This document shows, piece after piece, positions 44,363-56,894 of a stretch of DNA of 64,000 nt. The notes beneath the pieces were generated by a model. It saw only the letters and a program-made list of their open reading frames with translations. It searched no databases and was not told the DNA's origin. The position numbers and the translations under genes were made by a program. Within the stretch, counting starts at the first letter, position 1. Every line of letters begins with the position of its first letter. The DNA comes from Ulva prolifera (taxonomy: Eukaryota; Chlorophyta; Ulvophyceae; Ulvales; Ulvaceae): the NCBI GenBank assembly GCA_023078555.1, contig CM041202.1, positions 930,001 through 994,000 of the forward strand, written 5' to 3'.

Positions 44363-46084
44363 CTAAATCCGGCCTGCAGCCTCCTCATACAACATGAAGT
44401 CGGCCCAGCTCGCTCGTATCATGTCCTTCTCCATCTCCCACGTCATCACACCACCGCACCCCACGCATGCGCCGGCCTCAACCCGGCCTGCAGCCTCCTC
44501 ATACAACATGAAGTCGGCCCAGCTCGCTCGTATCATGTAATTCTCCATCTCCCACGTCATCACACCACCGCACCCCACGCATGCGCCGGCCTCAACCCGG
44601 CCTGCAGCCTCCTCATACAACGTGAAGTCGGCCCAGCTCGCTCGTATCATGTCCTTCTCCATCTCCCACGTCATCACACCACCGCACCCCACGCATGCGC
44701 CGGCCTCAACCCGGCCTGCAGCCTCCTCATACAACATGAAGTCGGCCCAGCTCGCCCGCACCATCTCCGTCTCCAACAACCACGTGCATGCCTCAACCCA
44801 CGCCATGCATGTTCCGGCCGGGAACCAGTCTGCATCCTGCCCATGCACCTCCAACTCGGGCCAGCTCGCTGGTATCACGACCTGTCCACCCTCCACCGTC
44901 CGTTCATTGGCACCACCCTCGCCTGCGCCAGCCTTCACCAGGCCTGCCTGCTCCTCATTCATCATGTGCTCAACCCAGCTTGCCTGTCTCGATGCCCACT
45001 CCGCCTCCGTAAACCGTTCCTCCTTACCGAGCCTGCCCGCCGCGCGTGCCACCACCATCTCCCACCGTGCCTTCAGCGTCTGTAACAAAGCAGGTGTTTG
45101 TTAGAGGCATGAGTAGCTGTCGCCGCACAATCGAGTGCTTTGACGCGCTTTGACGCAGTTGTTGGACGGATTGCATGACAACGTCACCTTTGTTGCCTTC
45201 AGCCTTAACTGCCGCCGACTCGCCTTGCGCCCTCCACCCGTGCCCCCCACAGACTCGCTCCCTGGTTCACGAGCCACGGCTGTGGCATGGGGGGATTTTG
45301 GATTTGGGCATTTAGTCGCCCGCCCCGCAGACACGCTTGTTGAAATGCGCGCTGCGGGAGCGGCCTGTGGGGGACACGGTTTCGGGCTACCAGTCGCGCG
45401 CCCCGCAGACCCGCTTTTTCGGTTGCGGGCTGCGGGGGCGGCCGGGGGGGGATTTGGCGTCGGGCTTCCAGTCGCGCTCCCCGCAGACACGCTTTTTCGG
45501 TTGCGCGCTGCGGGTGCGGCCTGGGGGATTTTCGGCTTCGGGCTCCCAGTCGCGCGCCCCGCAGACACGCTTTTTGGGTTGCGTGCTGCGGGTGCGGCCT
45601 GGGGGGAGTTGCGCTTCAGGCTTCCAGTCGCGCTCCCCGCAGACACGCTTTGTTGGTTGCGTGCTGCGGGTGCGGGCTGGGGGGGTTCCGGCTTCGGGCT
45701 CCCGGGCGCGCGCCCCGCAGACACGCGTTTTGGATTGCGCGCTGCGGGTGCGGCCCGGGGGGAGTTGCGCTTCGGGCTCCCAGTCGCGCGCCCCGCAGAC
45801 ACGCTTTTTGGAATGTGCGCTGCGGGTGCGGGCTGGGGGGGTTTGGGCTTCTGGCTCCCAGTCGCGCGCCCCGCAGACACGCTTTTTGGAATGCGAGCTG
45901 CGGGTGCGGCCTGGGGGGGATTGGGCTTAGGACTCCCAGTCGCGCGCCCCGCAGACGCGCTTTTTGGAATGCGAGCTGCGGGTGCGGCCTGGGGGGGATT
46001 GGGCTTAGGACTCCCAGTCGCGCGCCCCGCAGACGCGCTTTTTGGAATGCGCGCTGCGGGTGCGGCCTGGGGCTGGGTCAGCAA
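44363..46084 (-). CDS. Candidate two-array repeat protein (unknown function)
   Basis: Exon 1 (about 46070-45188) encodes around ten copies of a 26-residue basic Ser/Pro/Ala unit (KSVSAGRATGSPKP core) and ends with RKASRRQLRLKATK at a donor AAG/GTGACG. Exon 2 (45079-44363) follows the strong acceptor TTTGTTACAG in the same phase, giving at least 530 residues with a 108-bp intron. Exon 2 begins KARWEMVVARAAGRL, then has diverged repeats (QASWVEHMMNEEQAGLVKAG) and near-identical 38-residue units (RASWADFMLYEEAAGRVEAG, then CVGCGG). The old and young units conserve ASW..xM..EE.AG.V.AG at the protein level, which favours real coding on this strand. The 5' exon was not found. Frames are also open on the plus strand because the units are multiples of three. 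Confidence 0.5.
44369..44770. repeat. 114-bp tandem repeat, about 3.5 units
   Basis: Unit begins CGGCCTGCAGCCTCCTCATA. Units differ at only a few positions, so the array expanded recently. It encodes the 38-residue units on the minus strand. Confidence 0.9.
45300..46076. repeat. 78-bp tandem repeat, about 10 units
   Basis: Core CGCGCCCCGCAGACACGCTT recurs every 78 bp with variation between units. The two rightmost units are nearly identical. Translates to 26-residue units on either strand. Confidence 0.9.
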
Positions 46085-48257
46085 GCAGCTGCACGGAACT
46101 ACGGACCTTCAAGCCATGCGACTTGAGAGCAGCAGTGGCACGCGCGCTCGTGCAGCATGCATGCCTGGGGTGAGGGCGGTCATGCATGCGTAGCAGCGGT
46201 GGACATGTACGCATGCTGCAGGTGTGAAGCTCAGAAGCCGAATGTGCTAGCTTCCGGAGTTTCACGGACCGCGCTAGGAAAGCGCTGTGGCGCAGCACCC
46301 AGACAATGCTTCACGGGAGACATTCTGCTCGCAGTGTGAATAGTTGTGTGCTCGGCGCCGTTTGTTGTGGTGTACAGTCGCTGTGGCCCCGTCGCAGTCG
46401 CATGGTGGCGCGTGCCGCGACGTCACCATGGGTCATATGCATGGCGCCACAAGGCCGGTGCACGGGCGGTGCAAGGGCGTCACAAGGTCGCGAGAGCAGT
46501 GCGAGCCACGGTACATGTGCACTGGTGCGTCTAGCGATTTAGCGAAGCCTTAAGCTTGCGACAACGTCACACAGTCCACCGGTCGTGTATACGCCGCGAA
46601 GCCCTGGGTTTCTGAACCTTTCCAAGAAGAGGAGCAGGATCAATGTACATGTTCGAGCACGCAGGGTGACACAACGGTTGCAGTGCACGGCCCGGGAGGG
46701 GCACCGTGGAGTGCCCTGGCCCAGGCTACCGCTAGCTTGAGAGATTTCAACACACTGTGACTGACCGAATCAGGCTTCTGCCTCACGGTCTTGGCTAGCA
46801 GCTGTCGCACATGTACAGCGCAACGGCAAGGAACACACGATGCCCCTCAGGGCAGGTGACACCGGCTTCGCAGTCACATGATGGCTTACAAACATTGCAA
46901 GCTTCAGCATGCAGCTGTATGTGGCATGTGTGACGACGACACATGTGCAGCCACAGGCCTCGAGTGTTTCGACAACGGCGTGCTGTCGCAGCACCCCCTA
47001 GGCCTAGAACAGATGTACACGAACAGCTCAGCAAACTTTATCACTATCTGGCAGTATACCTTTCATGAGGAGCTGGCACTGGTGAGGCTGGCACGCTTGC
47101 TTTGGCGCAGGGCTCAGATGGCACCACGGAGGTGGGCATGGACGCGAGGTTGGTAAAGGCCATCTTCGAGTTGGAAGGTAAGGGGTATTCAAGCAGGCGT
47201 AGTTCTTTCCGGGGGGTATGGGAAGGCTGACGCACAGTGGAAGTGGTTGCAGACTGGCAATGCCCAGGCCTTTTATGCGCTCCGCAGCATGGGCAGAGTG
47301 TGTGCGCAGCTCAAAGCTCAGTGAGTCTGGATATCATGGCCCATGCATGTCAAGCTGTACGGACCTGCATGTCGCGATTGCGCGCCTTTTTGCGCCTTGT
47401 AGGGTCGAGATCTCCCACGAACTTGTGGCCTGACGTTGGACTTGTCGCTACGAATTTCCACAGTCACATGCACAATCTTCCACGCGTACGTCGATCGGAC
47501 CGCAGCCAGCACCAGACAAAGGTGTATACGCTGGGTACACGGATGACCACAACGCTGCTGCCGAGCACATCGCATGGCATGCGGCCAGAACAGGCACAAA
47601 TGTATGCTTGCAAAAGAGGCCGGGGCCCAGGCTGCTGCCGTTGCGACCAGAACTGACGTCACACGTCGCCAGTGAGGCCTGGAGCGCTGCCTATGAGCAT
47701 GAAAGCTGCGTAAGGTCTTCATTTACTGATTTCGAATATGCGCTGTGCCTGAGTAGGCCCGCTCACAACACGCAGTCCATCTAGTCCATCTTCAACACGA
47801 CCACTTCTTGTTCCGCTGCGGAGGTCATCCAACTCGACAGGAACGCAGAGGCGCTTCCGATGAGAAATTTTATCCTTCATACAAGGCACTGCACAACGGC
47901 TACGTTGCACCCATACATCTCCTGCAGGTGCCCGGACATGTCACTCAACCTCGGTCAACGTCAACGAGCCACCACGCTGCTCCTGAGGACGTCGTGTATC
48001 CAATCAGCCAAACCTCGTACTGCATCAAGTCTTGCCTTGTCCCGCTGACGCTCTGTGAACGGGACGGCCGCTGTAGCTGCATGTGGCACAGCGTCTTCAT
48101 CCACCTAGGCCTGGCCCGCGAACGCCTTGGCTTCAGTCATTCCTGCTCTGCTCCACACATCAGCAACTGCGTAATCGTCTCACCGCTCCTGGACCAGATT
48201 GGATTCGTTTGCATGGCAAAGCCTCTGTGCCGTTCACGTCCGGTGTCCGCCAGCGCG
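46085..48257. other. No gene recognised
   Basis: A cysteine-rich minus-strand stretch near 46890-46798 (CNVCKPSCDCEAGVTCPEG) is noted but not supported as a gene. At 48090-47750 (minus) coding-like but interrupted text occurs. Nothing firm. Confidence 0.4.
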
Positions 48258-48511
48258 CAGCCAACCTGACCACCTCCAAAATGAAGCATGTTCAGCCTCA
48301 GCAAGCAACTGCGTGAAACCAAGGACCGCCACGCCCGAGCCCACTGCACTCTGGTCACCATTACCCCACATCCATCCTCGCCTCGCATCAATGCCATTGT
48401 TGCCATGTGCAGCCTCTGCCCAAAGCCCCACCATTTCTGTTTCCACAACCACATCATCACCTCTTCCATCACCTCGCATCCCCAACATCCGCACCGCCAC
48501 ACCTCCAGCCA
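48258..48511. repeat. 254-bp dispersed direct repeat, copy 2
   Basis: Second copy of the sequence at 43745-43998, 4.5 kb away and in the same orientation. Confidence 0.85.
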
Positions 48512-49353
48512 TCATCTCCCTGCGCATCCTGCTCGATTGCCTATTTGTTGCCCGCCAAGTTCCTGTTGCACCTTCAGACTACAGCAAGGACTTCTGTCGT
48601 TTCTGTGTAATTGATCGCAGCTGATTCGCTTCTTGCTGATCATTATCGCATTCAGTGCGTTTTCGTCCAGATGGATGTGCGCCATGGATCGAGATGCATG
48701 CTGATAGGAGGATACCGATGGGTAACACCCTGGTCATCGCCAGCACCACAATGGCTCGTCTCGGGCAGGGTGTGTGCATGACTGTGGCTGGCGGACATGC
48801 AATCATTGTTATTGAATGTATCAGAGTTCAGGGCGATTTGCGTGTTTCAGCAGAGCAATGTCATCCAGAGGATCTGACTGCTATGGGGTAGGCAATGATT
48901 CAAAGCAAACTGGAATGATATCTTGCTAGCAGCAGCTGAACATTTGCTACAGGACTGTGAATCTTACAGAGGAGGGGAGCGCCTCAAATGTACATGTTGC
49001 CCAAGCTCAGTTTCAAGTCTCTATCTCGACATACTGGTCTTGCAATGGGAAATGATTCTGGTGTGTTGCAGCAATGGATACAACATGAAGCCGGCCGATC
49101 CCTTGCAGTGACGTTCACAGCAGCTGGTTATGTCCCAACAGCTTGTCACATCTCGGTCAAAGGACCTCGACCGATGCTCGCGCCGTACGCTAGATTCAGC
49201 TGCAAGCATGTGATGCCTCAGTTCAAGAGCGGCCCGCTTCATCACATGCGACCATTGACATAGCCATCATGGCTTGTGCGCATCAACAAGCTCAATCAAC
49301 ACGTGCGGTTCTGGCATCATACTACTTGCATCAAACGCTTCGGCTGTGGCGTG
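48512..49353. other. No gene recognised
   Basis: 3' flank of the permease gene (minus strand). Short frames only. Confidence 0.45.
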
Positions 49354-50151
49354 CTATTGCTGCACACCCAAAACGGCATGCACGACTTCATTCCCGATGA
49401 TCGCTGCGGCCGTTCCCCCCACAGCAACCATCAGCGGCGTCCCCCCTGGCATGACTCTGATCGCTGAGATGGTGCTCCCCCAGCTCCGCTCTGAGTACAC
49501 CATTGCGGCAGGCATCACTCCAAACAGCACCAGCACTCCGTACGTCCCCGCCTGCATGCATGCAGCCACGTTCACATCGCGAGGGCGGTGCTGCCACGCC
49601 CCGCCAGTTCCCGAGCTCGCGGGTGCGCCCATTGTCCACAGCGGTGCGCAGCACGCCCACGCCACACAGCGGTGCGCAGCACGCCCACGCTGCAATCGCA
49701 ACTGCATCGCTCGTCAGCGTGCGCGCGTCTGTACGCAAACTGTACGCAAACTGTACGCAAACTGTACGCAAACTGTACGCAAACTGCGTCTATTGCACCA
49801 TGCGGTGGTCAGCATGAAGGCGAAGGCACCGGCGCGACCAGAGCAGCCACATACACTCAGGACACATGCACGCCGCAGGGACGCTCAGGTAGTGTCGCAC
49901 CAGATCGAGTGCCTGAAAGAATATGTCCGGAAAGGCGAGGGCGAAGATGTAGGGGGGCACAAGGGTCAGCGCGTATGCCGGCACGCGGTTGTTGTTCGGC
50001 AGGGACAGGGCATCGAGGAAGAAGTCAGCGAGGCCGAGCACAAAGCCGATGAAGGAGGTGGCGATTGCCAGGAAGCTGAACGTCTCGATCAGTGGCGCCA
50101 CCGCCGCATTCTGGTCCCGCAGGATCGCGACCGGGTCGGCCCCAGCAGCCC
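49354..50151 (-). CDS. Tryptophan/tyrosine permease-family transporter, last two exons (partial)
   Basis: Exon 50151-49901 follows an acceptor CATCTGCAG and encodes DPVAILRDQNAAVAPLIE, then FSFLAIATSFIGFVLGLADF and YALTLVPPYIFALAFPDIFF. Its donor is CTG/GTGCGAC. Exon 49551-49354 joins in phase after CATGCATGCAG and encodes AGTYGVLVLFGVMPAAMVYS and a final helix near MVAVGGTAAAIIGNE, ending at TAG. The ATSF.GF.LGL.DF and YGV...GVMPA patterns are those of the C-terminal helices of the aromatic amino acid permease family (bacterial TyrP/Mtr; plant and algal homologues are often plastid proteins). About 148 of an expected 400-500 residues are seen. Earlier exons should lie to the right, across the gap at 50374. 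The intron holds an 11-bp tandem repeat. Confidence 0.8.
49730..49784. repeat. 11-bp tandem repeat TGTACGCAAAC, five units
   Basis: Five perfect units inside the last intron of the permease gene. Confidence 0.95.
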
Positions 50152-50373
50152 CTGCAGATGCGCCGCAGATTGCAGTGTTTCGGCTATGTGATCACCTGCT
50201 GCTTTGCAGCTGGGATTCGGTCACGCTGTGTCCGGAGTCGCGGCGCATGCGACCCTAGTGCCGCCGACGTGGCTGCAGGCGACAACGTCACCCCTCAGCC
50301 GGGCTGCGCACGTTTGGCGGAACCCTTGTGAAACACATGGTCGGATTCGTCCTGTGTAATGTGACGACTGTGC

Positions 50374-50473
50374 NNNNNNNNNNNNNNNNNNNNNNNNNNN
50401 NNNNNNNNNNNNNNNNNNNNNNNNNNNNNNNNNNNNNNNNNNNNNNNNNNNNNNNNNNNNNNNNNNNNNNNNN
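50374..50473. other. Assembly gap (100 N)
   Basis: Exactly 100 N, the usual placeholder for a gap of unknown size. Confidence 0.99.
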
Positions 50474-53400
50474 TCGATCATGACGTGGGCCACCAAGCTA
50501 GCGCACAGTCAGCACAGTGTCACACCCCACGCTTCCACTTGTACAGAGGGCCGTTGCCAGCGCGAAGGTGAAAAGTAAACCAAAGTAAATTTGAAGCATA
50601 TGCCAGTTCAGTGTGAGGGTGCATAATAGCGACGATGTGTTGAACACAGATTTACACCGCGCTTTGCAGCTGTGCACGTTGCCACCCAGCCTCGACATGT
50701 GCAGCCCAGCGTACATGCATGATCAGCGCTCTGTGTACATTTGTCGCACCACCCCTCTTTCATAAACTGCCATAGAAGGTGCGCGCAAATGTGTGACATG
50801 AGAATTTCAGCGAAAGGCAGCTGATTGTGGCAGTGCCACATTGTGGCGGTGCCACTGTGTCAGTCAGCGCTGTCTCGTCAGAAGTGTCGGGCCCTCATGA
50901 GCATTCAAGTGCAGTTGCTGAGGTCTTGCGGAATGTGTGACGAGGCGAGAGGTGAAGTAGAGATATGGCGGAGAACTCGTGCAGATTTGATGGCCCGAGC
51001 TCGTGTCATTTGTTTCCATACCGCCAAGCACAATGCAGATACGCTGTCCACGCTGCGCAGCTGCCGAAAGGCGGATGCGGTACAGTGCATGATATGCAGT
51101 GTCATGTTCGCGATGCATATCATCGTGTTGATGTAATACCTGGACATACGATGCAAAGATTGACAGCCTGTAGGTATATGCGCCTGTATTCGTCCGTGGC
51201 CAAAACACAGCTCGACAACAGCTCTTCGTCTGGACATGCATATTGTGAAATACATGTACATGGCAGCGACACTGCACCAGGTGCCAAATGTTGTTGTGTC
51301 TGGACCAAACCGGTTCATTTAAGGAACAAAGGCCATGGCCCAGACTGCATGCACACAGCCCAGCTGCCAAAAGTGCACCGAAATGATCAACCTGGCCAGG
51401 ATATTCGCTTCTGCAGCCGCACCAGGAATTTGCACCTCAAGCAGAAGCATCAAGAGGTGAATATGTAAGGTTGTGTGCGTTGTTATGTGTCAACAGAACT
51501 TGACAGAGCTCTTGTTTAGCTGCATTCGCATTCCAAACTTTATTGTTACTTAGTACGGCTTTTTGCATAAAACCGTACATCAAAGGCTTGCAAACAAAAA
51601 GTACCGGGCGAAACTAAAGGGTAAAAACGAGGAATCGGCGGGAATACATTCGCTGCTTCACACTCTCACCGGCCCATACGTAGCACAAGCTGCAGTTGTC
51701 TGTGCAGTGCGCGCTGCTGTACTGGAAGCTGGGAGAGAGAGACACACATGCCAACAAGGTAGATGGAATCGCAGAGGTACTCCATGACAGCTCAAACACG
51801 ATGTCAGCTCTGCTTGCATAGCAAGAAGGAGATGTTGGTACCAAAATTACAGCTGCCTTTGCAGCATAAGTACAATCGATGCTGATCGGCTCTTGCGCTC
51901 TGCCAATGACATCCACGAAATACCCTCAGGTTTTCTGGCATCGTATCAAGAGGCAGGTATCGCTAGCACCAAACGTCTACCTCTGCAGTCCTCATATATC
52001 ATCAAGTTGTTGTCCTACAGCTGGTGATGATCTGGTGAGCTGTGTCATAGCTGGCAGGGCATACATCCATAGTAAATTAGCGGCAACAGTTGATGCGCTC
52101 ATTACCATCTACTAGAGATGAAGAAGATGTGTTCGTGTTTAAACAAGGATGCCCCCGAAAAGTAAAGCTGACAATGATAGTCATTGCGAACATGTAGATT
52201 TTTGACATGCTCACGTTCACCGAATCAGACCGAAAGCTGTTGTCTTGCAGATGGTGTCTCTTTCTCGGATGACAGATGAAATAAACACATTAGCGAATTC
52301 ATGGATCATTCACCAACGCAATATTTTCTAGAATGCTTGCTTCACTGAGAGATTAGTAGTCTAAGCTGCGCAGCCTACCAGGTCTCGAGCCCACCACCAC
52401 CAGAGCCAGAAGGAGACACACCCAAGGTCAGAAAGACTGTCAGCTTCACAAACATCCATCAGCCAGAACCAGAAGCTCTGATGCTTCTTTCGTTAAGTCA
52501 CTCCCGGAACAGCCTTGGATTTGCCAGCCTGCAGACTAGACACAGCATAGGCAACATCATCGCTGCGAAAGTCAGGACATGCGGGCCAGCAGCTGAGGCA
52601 AGGTTCCAGGCAGCAAAGTGTGTTGATGTAGCTCCGCATAGTCGGACACACAATTGAAGATTGCGGGTCACAATTGAATATTGCAGGCTATTTCGGTTGG
52701 TCTGCACAGTTACAGAAACAGCATGAACCACGTTCGGGGAATCCAAGAGCCATACAGAAACCTGGACTCGAGCACCATCTAGCTCTTGTACGGTGAATCT
52801 CTGTTAGTTGCAGTGGCGCTTACAGTAAATGGGATCGACTGTCTTAACAGTCACAGTGGCGTCGGGTGTTCGCGCACCCGACATCGCCATGCACGGCAGC
52901 CGGTTCGCGGGTCTGCTGCTTCGCGGGTCTGCTGCTTCACGCAGTGCGCATGAATGTTTGCCCACCCCAGGCAAGCAATGTTTGCGCAAATATACGCTAC
53001 AATCACCTGGCACATGTTTTAGTGTCAATCACATGGTATAGCTGTGACCGAACGCGGGAGATCTGGACGCAGGCACCGGGCCCAGCCGGGCTCATGCTAT
53101 TTCACCCCTCACAAGGTGCAAGTTCTGAAATAACGGTGAAATTATATGCGGGCTCGCATATGCCTCGATCTACATAATTGACAGCATGTCAAGTCAGCAA
53201 CCAAAAACATGAAAACATGCCATTGAGAGCGACTGTTCTCAGTCCTGTTTGCTAGAATTCTGGCCATGACATACGCAGTGATGTTGCCCAAGGCGTTCGG
53301 GATGACAGCCTGGCGATTGCTCGGCGTTTGCCTGTCTACACAAGTGCAGCTGATCGTGCCACCAGAACTGCCTCCTTGGAAGACTGCCACAGCTGCCCCT

Positions 53401-54463
53401 GCTCACCCAGTTGAAGAACCAGGAAATCCTCCTGAAGCATGCTCCTCATCTGGTCCCTCGCAAATGGTGAATTGGCGGGCACAGTCATTGTGCTGTGTGC
53501 AATCACACAGTCACCTGCAGCCACAGGCATGGCAATGGCCACCCAGACCACAGGCTCACCCAGGCTGTCTCAGAATATCGAGGGAGTCCAGGTGCGCCAG
53601 TGGAGCACGTGCAGCATGTGGAAACCTTGCACAGATCATGCACATGTGCTGCAGTGGCCAAGGCAGCTGGTGCAACTCATCAGGCCGATGGACGTATCAC
53701 TGTGCCACCCTTGATACATCCCAAGCCCCTCGTAATGACCTTGACCCACCAGTCCTGCCGTGTACACAAGCGGAATCATTCACTGAGACCCCACAAGTGG
53801 CATCAAGGCATTCTAAAAAAACCCAAATATTTCACTTCAAAATTTGCTTCACTGTTTCAATACTAGGTTTGTGTACGGAAATTTGAGCGTTCCCGAGTAG
53901 TCCCAAAAACTCCTTCAACAACAAGCTTCAGCAGATCCTGATATGTTGCGGAAACAGGTGGCCCAGTGTGCGTGACACGAGCCACAGTCTATATATGCAA
54001 ACCTCTGCCAGATACATCCGGGATTATAATATTATAAAAGTATATACGCCAACCCTTCACTCCGCTGTCCTGCGACAAAACAGACGAGTTGAGTGGGAAT
54101 CGATCGCCTTGTCAATACTCGCGTCCACTTCGAGTGCATCGCTGCGGGGTGCACCCATTGCAATACAGCCTCCCTGACATGGTCCATGGTCCCTGTGACA
54201 CAGCTGCGCACACCGTTCTCCAGGTGCTGCCATACCACCTGCATGGGATGCGGGCTGCAAGGATGGCACTCGCAATCTGTCACACGAATGCTGGGCAAAG
54301 ACGCATGCACCCCGATGCACCCACACCGATCGTGCCGTTCAATTTGGCCCAAATTGGGCAGTATGTCAGCAGGGAGTGCGCAGGCCTGTTAGCAGTGTTA
54401 TACTTGCGAAGGCACTCCTCCACTGAGCACTGGCACCCATGCACCTGAGTCCATCTTGTCGCC
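50474..54463. other. No gene recognised
   Basis: Upstream permease exons may lie at the left edge but were not identified. Frames up to 206 codons (53266-53886, +) have no motif support. Confidence 0.4.
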
Positions 54464-55749
54464 GTGGGCTCGGGGCAGGCCGCCAGGTATATGCGCGCGC
54501 ATCACATTCACCGGCAGATCCCAGAAAACCGCGGGGAAGCCCTCTTCCCGCACCTCAGCGATGCCGGAGACTGCCCCTGCGGGCGGAGCGGGGAGGCGGG
54601 CACACGCTCGCTGGTCTGCGCCTCTCTGTGGGGGACAGCCGTCGCGCGACACAACCTGCTTGTCGAAACGCGGCGATGCGTGATCGCGCGGTGCGGCATC
54701 ACATCGGCTGGGGAGCCGCACCTGAGCAGGCTCCCCAAGGGCCTCGGCCGTGGCCTCCCGGCTCTCTCTCGACGGCGGCTTGCACATCACCCTCTGTTAC
54801 CTCCTCACGCGCCAAAGCCTCAGCCGCATGCGCAACCCCGTTTGGCGCCCAGGCTTGGCCCCCCCTCTCCCATGCCGCCTCCAACGCGCTCGCCCGCAAC
54901 GCCAACGCCGCCGTGCTGGGCGCGGCTGTGCTTAGTGCCACCGTGCTCAACTCGCGGGCCCCTCCAGTGCCCCCCGCTGTGCACGCCACGGCACCTCAGC
55001 CACCCTCCTCTACAGCAGCCCATCCCAATCCTCCAGCCTCCCATGCCTCGGCCGCGCCCGCAGCTCTTCTCGCGCCCAGGCCCCCTCTCCCACCACCTGC
55101 ACAGCTACAGTCGTGTCCTCCGGTGACTTCATGATCGCGTGCAGACCCGTGGCTTCCCCGCGTCTCCTGCGTCCGCAGCCCGGGCCGCGGACGCAGGAGA
55201 CTCCCCCTGTGCGCCGACGGCCACTCGCCAGCCCTGCGATGGACAGCCGCAAGTGAGCCCCGAGCAGGCCGCCCTCCCCTGGTCGCGCATGGGCGCCCAG
55301 CAAGGTGACATACTAGAGTTCTTTCCGGGGGCGCCGGTGATCGGCGACGTGTGTGTCACACACCCACTTGCGGGTTCAAACGTCCTCGCAACGGCGCGAC
55401 GTGACGGCGCCTCTGCGGAGGCCGCTTACCGGCGGAAGCGCGATCAGTACGGCCGCGCTGGTCGGGGGACTCAGCCTGGTCCCGCTGTCGCATGAAACAT
55501 GTGGGCGCGGTGGCCCGGGTGCGTTTGCGTTCCTCCACAGACTTGCTGATGAGGCTGCAGGGGCAGGAGCTGTCTCTCGACGGCACGCGGTTCCTAGAGA
55601 ATTAATGCGATGCGCGACATCGCCGCGCCGTCGCGCGTCATGCTCATGCTGCTGCCCCGCTGATGCCTCGCCACACGGGCAAGGAAGTTTTGACCGGACT
55701 TGCGGTCCCATGCGATGACCTCTCGCCGCTCATTGGCCATCCGGCCTGA
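54464..55749 (+). mobile_element. LINE (non-LTR retrotransposon) 3' fragment, broken
   Basis: Encodes the C-terminal end of a LINE ORF on the plus strand. First comes a GTAVARHNLLVETRRCVIAR / SAGEPHLSRLP block (frame from 54464), then a Pro/Ala-rich linker. A conserved terminal block follows: GDILEFFPGAPVIGDVCVTH (from about 55290), KRDQYGRAG, LVPLSHET, and finally the LTGLAVPCDDLSPLIGHPA end at TGA 55747-55749. The frame changes after KRDQYGRAG (about 55450) and again near 55600, and a TAA falls after RFLEN, so the copy is dead. The same terminal block occurs inverted at 59917-59086. The reverse transcriptase domain is not in the window. 5' truncation is typical of LINE insertions. Confidence 0.7.
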
Positions 55750-56250
55750 GCGGCAAGCCGGCCGCCGCATCCCGCCTCTCCCTCGCTCGCCGGCCGCCGG
55801 TTGCAGGCGGGGGTGCTTTGCGGGAACGCCGAGCGCCGCCTCTTCCGCGTGATCCGGCGCCCGGACACATCCCGTTGGTGCCGTGGCTTGGGCGTGCTTT
55901 GGCCCAGGCACGCTGGCGGATGATGGTGCTGCTATGTTGCTCTGCCGCGGCATGCCGCTCGGGGCTGATATGATTGGGCGGGGGAGTGGAGGTGGGGATG
56001 GCTGCAGAAGGGGGAGTGGGTTGGGGTCTGGGGGGGGGGCACAGCAACTGGTGCGTTGGGACGGCGACGGCCGCTCGGCGGCGGGGTCGTTTTGCGTGCG
56101 GGCCGGGTGTAGGGGGGGTACGCGGGTGGGTGGCGTGAGGTGTGTGGTGTGGTGGTGTAGTGAGGCGTGGGTGTGTGCGTGCGGTGTGTGGTGTGCGTTG
56201 TGTGCGGTGTGCGTGCGTGTGTGTGTGGTGGTGGTGCGTGTGCTGTGTGT

Positions 56251-56781
56251 CGTGCGTGTGCGTGTGCGTGCGTGTGCGTGCGTGTGCGTGCGTGTGCGTG
56301 CGTGTGCGTGCGTGTGCGTGCGTGTGCGTGCGTGTGCGTGCGTGTGCGTGCGTGTGCGTGCGTGTGCGTGCGTGTGCGTGCGTGTGCGTGCGTGTGCGTG
56401 CGTGTGCGTGCGTGTGCGTGCGTGTGCGTGCGTGTGCGTGCGTGTGCGTGCGTGTGCGTGCGTGTGCGTGCGTGTGCGTGCGTGTGCGTGCGTGTGCGTG
56501 CGTGTGCGTGCGTGTGCGTGCGTGTGCGTGCGTGTGCGTGCGTGTGCGTGCGTGTGCGTGCGTGTGCGTGCGTGTGCGTGCGTGTGCGTGCGTGTGCGTG
56601 CGTGTGCGTGCGTGTGCGTGCGTGTGCGTGCGTGTGCGTGCGTGTGCGTGCGTGTGCGTGCGTGTGCGTGCGTGTGCGTGCGTGTGCGTGCGTGTGCGTG
56701 CGTGTGCGTGCGTGTGCGTGCGTGTGCGTGCGTGTGCGTGCGTGTGCGTGCGTGTGCGTGTATGTGCGTGCGTGTGCGTGT
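56251..56781. repeat. 531-bp alternating purine-pyrimidine decamer array (CGTGTGCGTG)n
   Basis: About 50 copies of the 10-bp unit CGTGTGCGTG. Every step alternates pyrimidine and purine without a break from 56251 to 56781. Long frames through it on both strands (VRACACVC- and HTHARTRT-type) are artefacts of the 10-bp period. Confidence 0.97.
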
Positions 56782-56894
56782 TCGGTGGGTGTCTTTCATG
56801 CGGTGATTGGGCGCCGTGTCCGGGTTAGCCGTGGGTGAGCATCTCCTGACGTGCATGCATTGGGGAGTTGGCGTGTTTCTTTGTTGCACTGGCG

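Noticed and set aside
44369-46076. Regular repeats considered as a CRISPR array
   Set aside because: Units are contiguous 114-bp and 78-bp tandem repeats without unique spacers, and the context is eukaryotic.
53266-53886. 206-codon plus-strand frame
   Set aside because: No family resemblance, codon bias or splice context.
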